Shown here: piece after piece, positions 56,325 to 64,000 of the stretch
How the letters are laid out: each line of letters starts with the position of its first letter
Position numbering within the stretch: position 1 is the stretch's first letter
Assembly (NCBI RefSeq): GCF_035222485.1
Contig: NC_085924.1
Coordinates: 2,604,001-2,668,000 of the forward strand
DNA from: Podospora pseudoanserina
Lineage: Eukaryota > Ascomycota > Sordariomycetes > Sordariales > Podosporaceae
Direction: 5' to 3'
DNA: 64,000 nucleotides
Program-made: the position numbers and the translations under genes
Notes under the pieces: model-generated
Databases searched by the model: none
Told to the model about the DNA's origin: nothing
What the model saw: the letters and a program-made list of their open reading frames with translations, nothing else

Positions 56325-57065
56325 ATGGGGACCTTCCGCGACCGACTGCGGTGCCTGCGCATGCGCTCTAGGCAAGACGAGATTTGTGAGCTTATGAAAA
56401 ATAATTCCGATCCCGAGGCTCGCTACAGCAGAGACTTAAGACTGCTGGCCAAGCTGAATGCAAGACGCGATGCCACAAACCCTGACCCCGACCACCCCGT
56501 CAAAATCGAGGACAAGCAAGTCGACCCCAAGACGCAAGACACCACCGACGAGAAGCCGCCCGCATCCGAACCGGATACCCCCCTCCCCAAGCCCGCCCCG
56601 AAGGAGGAGATCAAGCCCCCCTCACGCACCGAACAACCAAACGCCTACACCCTGACCACAACCGAAGCCCAAACCATCATCGACTGGCATCGCGAGTCTC
56701 AGGCCCTCTACGACACCCTCAAGCGAGAGAAAGACAACCTCCAGTCGCAACACAAAAAGCTACAAGAGGCCCACGACAATTTGGCGCGAGAGGTCAGCTC
56801 GCTAAACATGGATTTGACCAGGGCAAAGTTCATGTGTGGCTGGTATGAGCGCTTGAAGTTTACGCTTGAGGGGAAAGTCGCAGATTCACAAAACGAGATT
56901 GACAAGATCTGGGCTGAGCTCGAGAAGGCAGTCGAGAGGAATACCACGTATCAAGAAGAGGTAGCCAAGCTGAAGGCGGAGGTGGATAGGCATCGGTTGT
57001 CCGGCGGCGATGGATTTGGAGACGTATTTGACAAAGAGAGGGAGGCATTGTACAGGATTGAGTAA
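56325..57065 (+). CDS. Coiled-coil protein, 246 residues
   Basis: A single clean frame runs from ATG 56325 to TAA 57063-57065. The basic N terminus (MGTFRDRLRCLRMRSRQDE) is followed by a Lys/Asp/Pro-rich linker (about residues 55-105). Then comes a long heptad-like region (about 112-235; SLNMDLTRAKFMCGWYERLK, ELEKAVERNTTYQEEVAKLK), a probable coiled coil for dimerisation or scaffolding. No enzymatic motif. The family is not recognised. The MCGWYERLK segment resembles a conserved insertion between two coils. The frame is intact, in contrast to the broken genes just upstream. Confidence 0.65.
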   Translation: MGTFRDRLRCLRMRSRQDEICELMKNNSDPEARYSRDLRLLAKLNARRDATNPDPDHPVKIEDKQVDPKTQDTTDEKPPASEPDTPLPKPAPKEEIKPPSRTEQPNAYTLTTTEAQTIIDWHRESQALYDTLKREKDNLQSQHKKLQEAHDNLAREVSSLNMDLTRAKFMCGWYERLKFTLEGKVADSQNEIDKIWAELEKAVERNTTYQEEVAKLKAEVDRHRLSGGDGFGDVFDKEREALYRIE

Positions 57066-57574
57066 AGGAGCTTGGAGATGGGTTCTCCTGGGGTTCTGGC
57101 AGGGCGGTGGGGTGATGAAGGGCGGAGAGGCTGAAGGTCATGCCAGGACACTGGGGAAGTTCAACAGCAAGGTGTCGATTGGTTGTTGAGTGATGGGTGA
57201 TGCGGAGCGAAAAGGGTCATGACTGTAGGGTCTGTGGTGGGTGGAGATGGGGAGTTTGAGAATATTCACCTGGCTCAATCCATCTCACCAAAAACAGGAG
57301 CAATGGTTTTGTTGAACAAAGGGGCAGCATGGACAAAAGCGATTGTGAGCAGTCACCAGCCTGGATTCACTCAAGTAATGCCCACTTATATAGCAAGCAG
57401 TTGATCCGCAGATATACCATTGCAGCACTCGTGACTTGATGAGGCTCCAGGTTTTGAAATTCAATGCCATCATGATTGGGACAGTGACTCAATGAAGTGA
57501 ATGGGGACATGAGACGAGGCTCACTAAATATGGGGCTCCTGGAGGGTTGCTCCTTGAAATGGCCCTGGTCTCGA
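57066..57574. other. Intergenic region
   Basis: No gene is supported. This contains the 3' flank of the coiled-coil gene and the upstream part of the secreted-protein promoter. Confidence 0.4.
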
Positions 57575-57583
57575 TATAAATAT
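57575..57583 (+). promoter_or_regulatory. TATA box of the secreted-protein gene
   Basis: TATAAATAT lies 120 bases upstream of ATG 57703, followed by a CT/CA-rich start region (ACCACTTCCACCAAGCAC). The good TATA match suggests a regulated or highly expressed gene. Confidence 0.6.
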
Positions 57584-57702
57584 TCGACCACTTCCACCAA
57601 GCACTATTCCTTTCCCTCTCCTCACCTCCACAGCATCAAGGCACCCATTGAGCTTCCAGACCATCACCCACCACAACCAAACTGTTTCCGAACTCCATCA
57701 TC

Positions 57703-58380
57703 ATGCTCACCAAGATATTCTTCGCCGTCAGCGCTCTCCTCACCCAGCTCGTCCACGGAGCTGCGGAGCCCCCCGTTTCCAGCTACTCCGTCGTCGAAGT
57801 CGAGTGGTTTCTCCCAGTCGACCCCAATAAACCCAACGGCGCCCGCGAGTTTGTCACCGGTACCATCGAGGAGGCCATCGCCCAGATGGACGCCGCTCAC
57901 CCCGGCTGGAGCCAGACCTTCACCAGCAACATCCAGACCGTGGATCCTCACGCTTTGATGGCCCGTGGCAGCAGCCCCGAGAGCCAGTCTGTCAACTGCC
58001 ACTTGGACAGTGGAAAGGGAGCTGCCAACTGTGTCGACATCCGTGATGGCACCCGTTACCTTGGATCCATCGATAGCCCTGCCCCCAATAACTCCCCTCA
58101 CAGCTGCGGCCGTGTTAGCTGCGCTTACAACTCCGCTATTTGGTGGTGCAATGACGTATGTTTCTATTTTCTTTTTCTATCCCAATCTTCTATGCAGATA
58201 TGCGCTGACTAGTTGTTGTAGAATGACTCCGTCAAGGAAACCACCTGGAAGAACATTGCGAGCAGCGCCTGGTTTCTCCAGGACAACTGCTTGTACTACG
58301 AGGGAAGAACCGAGAAGGTTTCCGCCCAGGAGTTCATGAAGGACGAGTGGAATGTCTATGTGACTGGCGACAGGTGCTAA
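57703..58380 (+). CDS. Small secreted cysteine-containing protein, 203 residues
   Basis: Exon 1 is 57703-58155 (151 codons) and exon 2 is 58222-58380. The 66-nt intron (58156-58221) has donor GTATGT, a GCTGACT branch and acceptor GTAG, in phase 0. The N-terminal residues MLTKIFFAVSALLTQLVHGA form a signal peptide. After an acidic pro-like part come paired cysteines in SVNCHLDSGKGAANCVDI, a GTRYLG strand, HSCGRVSCAYNSAIWWCND, DNCLYYEG, and a Cys as last residue. The arrangement, with about seven mature cysteines, matches a fungal family of secreted proteins of unknown function, often expressed toward other organisms. No enzyme motif. Extracellular location is inferred from the signal peptide. 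Confidence 0.8.
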
Positions 58381-59284
58381 GGTGATCAGCATTGCGGCAA
58401 CATGAGGGCTTGTTGATGGAGGCGGAGCAACAGGCGGATGAGCGGCCTGGACTTTGGAGAATAGCGGCCTGGAGTGATCTAGTCAGCAAACAAGACATCA
58501 GCTAGGCTTTTTCCGTACGCTATCTCCCTTTCTGCTTGTGTAGACACTGTGTTGAAATGATATGATTACGGAATTACTGATGTCTCCTGCCCGTGCTTGA
58601 TGGTATGGGATGATATCCAGGTTAGGGTTATTTAATGTAGAGGACGGTTGACGTGCGAGGCTTGCGCTTGACGTAGTCAATTCGGACAATTCTGGTTGAA
58701 ATTACGCATGTTGGCAGGGGGAGTCCGGAGGATTTGTGAGGTATAAGAGGACGTCGTGGGCAGTGTACTCTACCTTCCTCTTTCTTTTCTTTATCCGACA
58801 ATTCAATCCTTTACCTGTGACCTACGCCTGTACCCAGCCGTAGGCCCTTAATATTTGACAACCGAAATAAATCGGCGAGCTTCTTTGTGCCTGAGTCGAA
58901 GCGCCTTGAGATGAACTGGCAGCTGGGTCATGTGAGACATGAATTGGAAGGCTCAGTCGGCAGTTACTCTTCCTGCTGTTTACACTTGTTTGTGCCTCAG
59001 GAAGGAGTCACCACACCAGAAATGTCAGCACGTTTGGGCTTGCCAAATACATCAACTTGACACTTCATACGTCATCTTCCTGCCACGCGAGCTGCCAGAG
59101 TCGCTCAGGCAAGAATGAGCACCGACTCCAGCTTAGGTTGGCTTTCTTCGATCATGAATCATCGATCTTCAACTGGTCATTATTCTCCCCCAGGCCACGC
59201 AACAGAGATACCACCGCTATTTCCATTCTTTCCAGATCAACGGTTTACTTTCCATCATCTTAGCCCAAACCAAAGTTACGCAAC
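58381..59284. other. Intergenic region
   Basis: No supported ORF. A CT-rich stretch with TTCTTTTCTTTATCC near 58785 could be a transcription start of an undetected short RNA. Confidence 0.35.
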
Positions 59285-60253
59285 ATGAACATGCCGCCAG
59301 ACCGCCGCTACGGAGCCTCCTCGTCAATTTCCATCCTCGAGACCATCCTCGAGACCGATGCACACCAAGAGGAACAAGACAGGGAATTGTTAGACTGTCA
59401 CACTTTGAAAAAATCCCACTCCTCTAACTCCTCCCTCGTGTCCACCAGAGCCGCCCCCCCGTATAACCTTGTCAGCCCCCCCCACCCCCGCCGCAGCGCC
59501 ATCTCCGCTCTCCGACCAGGTGAACCAACCTACACCTCAATCGTGAGCAACTCCAAGAAGGATGAGTCCAAACACGGACTTGGGTACGACCGTGAACGAA
59601 GCCGCTTTGCCCCATCCCCTTTGACCTTCCCACCAACTCCGAAAAAAGAACCCACATCCAAGATTTTTCCCCTTAACAAACATGTGCCTTGGGCACCCCC
59701 AACCAGATTCTGGCTACCAGGACAGAAGACGAGATGGCACAAGCCCCCGCTCGGGAAGCTGATGACACCGGGGCAGTACCGCGCTTGGGAGAGGACAAAG
59801 ACTGGGCCAAGGTGTCAGACTTACATGATGTATCTTATGGCGTTTAAGCGGAACGTGAAGGGGCTTGTGCCTGCTCCGTATCGGAGGTTGGAGGATGGGA
59901 GTGAGGTGCCTGTTGAGTATTGGGGGATGGTTGTGAATCATGGTCATGTTGAGGAGGATGGTGGTGTTGAGATTATAACAGGGAGCAAGGCGGATCATGA
60001 GGCTGCGGATGCCAGGGCGGTGCAGGGTTCAAGTAAGGTGGCATCACCGACGCAGAACGGTCACGCTGAAACTCCTGGGAGTGAGAGGATGATACTTATC
60101 AGTGGTGGGTCGTATTCTTTGACCAAGGATGTGAACAGCAAGAAAAGGGACCACAGTGATAGCTCGGGTGATGAGAGAGCGAACAGATCGAAGAGGAGGT
60201 TGGTGGGGGGGGGGATGAAGAGGGGGATGGTGGGGAGAGCGAGAATGGTGTAG
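59285..60253 (+). CDS. Hypothetical basic protein, 322 residues, with a probable acidic tail in the next frame
   Basis: ATG 59285 opens MNMPPDRRYGASSSISILET. The N half is Ser/Pro-rich and disordered-looking. A conserved-looking core follows: NKHVPWAPPTRFWLPGQKTR, LGKLMTPGQYRAWERTKTGP and YMMYLMAFKRNVKGLVPAPY. This frame ends at TAG 60251-60253. Past a G10 run (60205-60214), the +1-base frame reads an acidic repeat tail (ENGVEKENGVEKEND...EGLEQTE) to TGA 60337-60339. That looks like the true C terminus if the run had eleven G. Either a homopolymer miscall or a real slip site explains it. No domain is recognised. The core's Trp/Pro motifs suggest a nuclear or DNA-associated protein, only a guess. 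Confidence 0.65.
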   Translation: MNMPPDRRYGASSSISILETILETDAHQEEQDRELLDCHTLKKSHSSNSSLVSTRAAPPYNLVSPPHPRRSAISALRPGEPTYTSIVSNSKKDESKHGLGYDRERSRFAPSPLTFPPTPKKEPTSKIFPLNKHVPWAPPTRFWLPGQKTRWHKPPLGKLMTPGQYRAWERTKTGPRCQTYMMYLMAFKRNVKGLVPAPYRRLEDGSEVPVEYWGMVVNHGHVEEDGGVEIITGSKADHEAADARAVQGSSKVASPTQNGHAETPGSERMILISGGSYSLTKDVNSKKRDHSDSSGDERANRSKRRLVGGGMKRGMVGRARMV

Positions 60254-60339
60254 AGAAGGAGAATGGTGTAGAGAAAGAGAATGATGCGAAAAAGGATGAC
60301 TCTGGTAATGAGATGGAGGGGTTGGAGCAGACTGAATGA

Positions 60340-61137
60340 GGTGTATGGGCTGAACGAAACTTGGACATGTGGGGATTGTGTTTGTTGGTTATTATACCGC
60401 ATTGTAGCGAAGCATGATAGTAAGCGATGAACTTGATTAGTGGGGTGTCATTATTGGAGATATCTGACTTAGTTGTCTCTTGGGCTTGTCCACTTACGTC
60501 TGTTACATTTAGAATCCTTCTCTTCTTCCTGCCCATTGCTCGCCCACAAGTGCAAAGATAGTTTGATATGCTTTAAATTCATGTCAATGTGCCTTTAAAG
60601 ATAACTAGCATGCTTCCAAAGAAAGTGGCCAGGCCTTAAAATGTCTCAATGGGCCTACTTTTTTTCAATTTCTTTTCAATGGCCCCCGAAAGATGATCAA
60701 TGCGATTTTGATTTGCCCATTCTATCAGGAGACGTGCTGAAGCATGCAGTGGGGATTCCGGTGGAGAGAAGAGGCCGTGGGTAGTAGTAGTAGAGCTTTA
60801 TCATGACCATGAAGACATCAAAGACGCCGACTGTGCCTTGAAGTTGACGGGCCGTCAACTTCAAAGGTATTGCGGATGTTGAGCCACACTGTCCAACCTG
60901 ACTGGGATTTGGATTGTCTTTCACCGTGACATGGGTATCAGGGGCATTAAAGTGTCTGCAGGTCATTAGACCACTTGCGAGCTCATTCCTTCTCTGTCGA
61001 GTAGGTAGGTACCCTTGGATAGAAAGTTGACCCTTGGAACTATCCATCCTGATATATGCCCGTAATAAGGTATCCTCAATCCTCAACACCCGGTGTACAA
61101 TACAAGGGAGCTCCTCAAACAGCCGTTAGTGATGCCG
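60340..61137. other. Convergent intergenic region
   Basis: This holds the 3' flanks of the basic protein and DUF6594 genes. A short inverted repeat TGAAGTTGACGGGCCGTCAACTTCA lies near 60838-60862. No gene is seen. Confidence 0.45.
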
Positions 61138-62456
61138 TCAATTTCCCCCTTTCTCTCCAGTTAAATACTGCTTCATCAGCTCAACCAGCTCTTCGCCGGT
61201 GGGATCTTGGGACAGAAACACCACATTCACGGCCGCAAAGCTAGATGTCAGACCCAAGAAAGCATCACTATGAGTAATCCTTGACTAATCAATTTCACAG
61301 AAGGGGAGGAAACATACGCAGCAGTGGCAGCAAACACCTCCACCCTTTTGGCCTTCGTCATGATTGCTAGCGCCAACGCAAAGATCGCCGAGAATATCAC
61401 CAAGGCCATGAACTTGAACTTGTTATTGTCGCCCAGGAAGTAGAGTACCACAATGCTCAGCACTGGAAGCAGGGCTGCGACGACGGTGACGAATGTCTCG
61501 ATGACAATTTGAAGATGAGACTCGCTGTAGATGTAGATACCAGTGCCGAGGTTTTTGGCCGCATCCTCCGGGTCCTACACCTTTATCAGCCACAACCTAC
61601 ATCTGGGCAGGGAACAGTGATGAAATGCTGTGCTAACCTTGATCTTGGCCCCGAAGAATTTGTGATACCAGGGGAAGATGATGTCGTTCACCCAGCGGGA
61701 GAGGCGATCCAACGGCACCCGTGGGCTGATAGCCATGAGATCAGTTTCGAATTCTGGATCCCATGCATGCTGATCTGGGCCATGAATAGGATAATTCCCG
61801 TTGTCGGCACGTCCAATCCATTCTCGGAGAAAGGTTAGATCCTGGAAGTTGGGAGGATTGAGTTTGGCGAGTGAGGCTTGGGTGAGGAGGGCCTTATCTA
61901 TTGAAGCGAGGGAAGTTAGAGATGCGGAAAAGACAGAATAGGTAAAAGAGAAACGATAATGCGTACTGTACTTTGCCAGCTTCAGTTGAATCAGCTGCAT
62001 GGTTGCCCATTGTTGGCCTGATTCCGGATCCCCTGGATGTGCAAGGGTAATCCAGTCCCTGTCAAAGAACTGTCGCATTCGACAGGAGTGTGTTCGGTCC
62101 ATTGCCGCCAGCTCCTCCAGGTGATCCTGGAGGAAAATGATCTCGGCCTGTTGATACAGTAGGCTTAGACAATTCAGGTACTTGAAACGACGGAAAATGG
62201 CATACTCGTCTTGTCTAGCGAGCAGGGCTGCCAATCTGCCATATCCTTTGCTGCCTGTATCGGCAGTACCGTTGGTATTCTTATTTTCGGCTGCATCACT
62301 TGCCGAAGCATTGGCATCTGGCGTCGCGAAGTTCTCGGCTGAGCCACTATGGCGCGGACTCGTATTACCTGTTATGGTATGGGGAGTTGCTTGGGATTGA
62401 GCTGCGGTCATCTCTAAAGTTGGAACAGTACCTTGCACGTGGACTGGCTGTTTCAT
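61138..62456 (-). CDS. DUF6594-type membrane protein, four exons, 369 residues
   Basis: Exons are 61967-62456, 61638-61897, 61318-61574 and 61138-61240. Introns of 69, 63 and 77 nt have donors GTACGC, GTTAGC and GTATGT, and join to give 370 codons ending at TGA 61138-61140. The N terminus is Thr/Ala/Ser-rich and disordered. The core has FKYLNCLSLLYQQAEIIFLQ and DHLEELAAMDR, then LIQLKLAKYNKALLTQASLA across the first intron, as in fungal DUF6594 proteins. Three C-terminal spans follow: about FVTVVAALLPVLSIVVLYFL, FMALVIFSAIFALALAIM and FAATAAFAAVNVVFL. The role is unknown; DUF6594 proteins are abundant, variable membrane proteins in ascomycetes. The first intron has a length divisible by three and no stop, so its retention would add 23 residues. 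Confidence 0.85.
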
Positions 62457-63718
62457 TGTATTGGGAAAATCTCTTCGCGTTTAGAACAGACCTCGTTCTG
62501 TCTATTTAACCACAACCCGTGCGGGGAAGTTAGTGGACTCGAGACCGTACGTAAGACCAGGACATGTTGTATTACTGTTGCACACCTCACTGATGTTTAG
62601 GTCGGCATGGCTTTTGTTGGTCTTGCCTTAATGGTGGGCAGCTTTGGATGAGGCCCTGGAACTTGGAACTTGTGATTTCACGGATAGCAACATAAGTTTG
62701 TGTCGCACGAGGGTCGCCAGGGATTAGCTATTGGGTACAAAGGTGTCACAGAGCGGCAATAAATCGATGCGGTGTGATATCTTTCATGTGGGCTTATTGA
62801 ATAACCAAAGTCAGCTTCGGTGTTTACATCTGAATAGGGGTTCAGGGGCATGCTGAGCTCCACTCTTCCGAACCGGTGGCCCGTGCACGCCAACCTTCGA
62901 CCATGAACCCAACAATTCCAATACTGTACGATTCATCCCTGATCCTGTGGCTAATGATTGTTGACCGACAATGGGATAGAAGTTCAAGTATATGAACTAG
63001 GGATTCGGAAAACATTCGGACCGTCCTTTGGGCTAAATAAACCCAAAACATCATATTCGATGTCGTGACATTTTGCCGAAAACTAGAAGTGATTCTGATT
63101 TGGCAGGCACCTCTTGGGTCAAGTAACTGGTACCCACTGCATCTCAATAAAAACTGTAATAACGATTGGCTTATTCATAGTAAAGAATCATATTAACCTA
63201 TTCATTATATTTCGATCCCTCTTCAGTATAGCTTTTAATTGTGGTTTAGGATACTGTCTTGAGTTGATACTTTCTTTGCAATGACAGTCATGTTGACCAC
63301 GACACGGTAGGCAGGAACATACAGCTGTCTTCAAAACACAGTTGGGACGCAAGTGCCATGGTCAACCGGAGGGTGCCTCATGCCAGAGCAGTAAGAGTCG
63401 ACGATAAGCCGACAATGGCCACGAAGGTTTCGATGCAAGCTATTGCCTAGTCATTAAGCAAATGGTTGTCATATGGAAAATACATCAAACATCATTGCGT
63501 CTCAGGTGTCGTCATGCGTTCATAATGATTGTATGTATGGTCGCTGGTCTCAAACATGTTTTGTTTGAATATTCCAATCGGTAATGAATACACCGTTGAT
63601 GAGTAAAAAGGGGGGGTTCCCCCAACTATGCCTCCTCTCAGCCAAAATGAATGGGAACCATACTTTGGGAAAACTCTGCAACATCACTGTCTGTTATCAA
63701 GAGACAATACCCAGGGAA
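62457..63718. other. Divergent intergenic region
   Basis: No supported ORF. A palindromic G/C run (GGGGGGGTTCCCCC) lies near 63609-63623, about 100 bases upstream of the next start. Confidence 0.4.
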
Positions 63719-64000
63719 ATGGCACTTTATAGACGTCCTTACTTGCACCCTGACCACGTCAGACAGTTGGAGCTTGATCGCCTGAACTGGTTGCATGTTG
63801 GAGCTGCACTACGAGGAGGCTATGTAAGTATTGAGGATGAGGATCGTGCAACTGAACTGAGAGAAGCCGACGAGAAGGCAAGGATGGAGGAGTGGAAGAA
63901 GGTATGTGCATTTTTTTTTAATTCATTTAGTTTAATATACACGCTGCATACCTTTGTGGCGCCGTTTGTTGATGGGAATTACCATTTGCCATCCAGGGTC
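63719..64000 (+). CDS. 5' end of an unrecognised gene, cut by the window edge
   Basis: ATG 63719 opens MALYRRPYLHPDHVRQLELD, then LNWLHVGAALRGGYVSIEDE, then a charged helix ending ARMEEWKK. A strong donor GTATGT follows at 63902, but the frame also stays open to the window edge without splicing. Another ATG at 63630 (MPPLSQNEW) is in a different frame and stops after 34 codons. The composition looks coding. No family is recognised and only about 94 codons are seen. Confidence 0.5.
   Translation, partial: MALYRRPYLHPDHVRQLELDRLNWLHVGAALRGGYVSIEDEDRATELREADEKARMEEWKKVCAFFFNSFSLIYTLHTFVAPFVDGNYHLPSRV

Overview
The window looks like a chromosomal segment of a filamentous ascomycete, most likely a Sordariales relative of Podospora, Chaetomium or Neurospora. 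The reasons are short introns of about 50-80 nt with GTATGT-type donors and CTGAC/CTAAC branch sites, fungal families such as VPS13, DUF3429 and a NACHT-WD40 NLR, intron-bearing tRNA genes, and AT-rich repeat blocks carrying the C-to-T signature of repeat-induced point mutation (RIP). No species can be fixed from sequence alone.

Left third (1-23 kb), the conserved core. In order it holds the tail of a plus-strand gene (1-159), a 90-residue membrane protein (minus, 659-931), a small hypothetical (3094-3474), a secreted type-B carboxylesterase (4005-5591), a two-exon hypothetical (6131-6774), a doubtful low-complexity ORF (8234-8515) and the large lipid-transfer gene vps13 (minus, 9643-19333, one 52-nt intron, about 3212 residues). 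vps13 is head-to-head with a mitochondrial DUF3429/TMEM69-type membrane protein (20543-21957), followed by a convergent hypothetical (22093-22947).

Middle (23.8-38.2 kb), a decayed accessory region. It starts with a broken MFS transporter (minus). Next comes a fungal NLR of the architecture alpha/beta-hydrolase (SesB-like), NACHT, WD repeats, with about 6.4 kb of nested transposons lying between its hydrolase start and its NACHT domain. The nest has two pogo/Fot1-like elements in inverted orientation on the outside. Inside are an LTR-element fragment, a GC-rich solo LTR with a perfect 5-bp target duplication, and a second GC-rich LTR-like island. The NLR's WD half has at least five in-frame stops, all explicable as CAG-to-TAG or TGG-to-TAG/TGA. 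A broken short-chain dehydrogenase follows.

Right part (38.4-64 kb). This holds an intron-containing tRNA (probably Ile-UAU) and tRNA-Thr(CGU), a hypothetical (38888-39748), and a type II membrane glycosyltransferase-like gene whose frame changes at a C run. After a gene-poor 4.5 kb comes a 117-residue acidic protein with a very long leader. Then there are two decayed genes: an orphan fungal multi-motif family at 49.8-53.9 kb and an F-box-like family at 54.2-56.1 kb. The window ends with a coiled-coil protein, a small secreted protein, a basic protein with a frame break at a G10 run, a four-exon DUF6594 membrane protein, and the start of an unrecognised gene running off the right edge.

The genes do not form an operon or an evident biosynthetic cluster. 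The most informative part is the NLR/transposon/RIP complex, which records successive insertion and mutation events in a self/non-self recognition-type gene. No CRISPR array, rRNA or convincing wholly new system was found.
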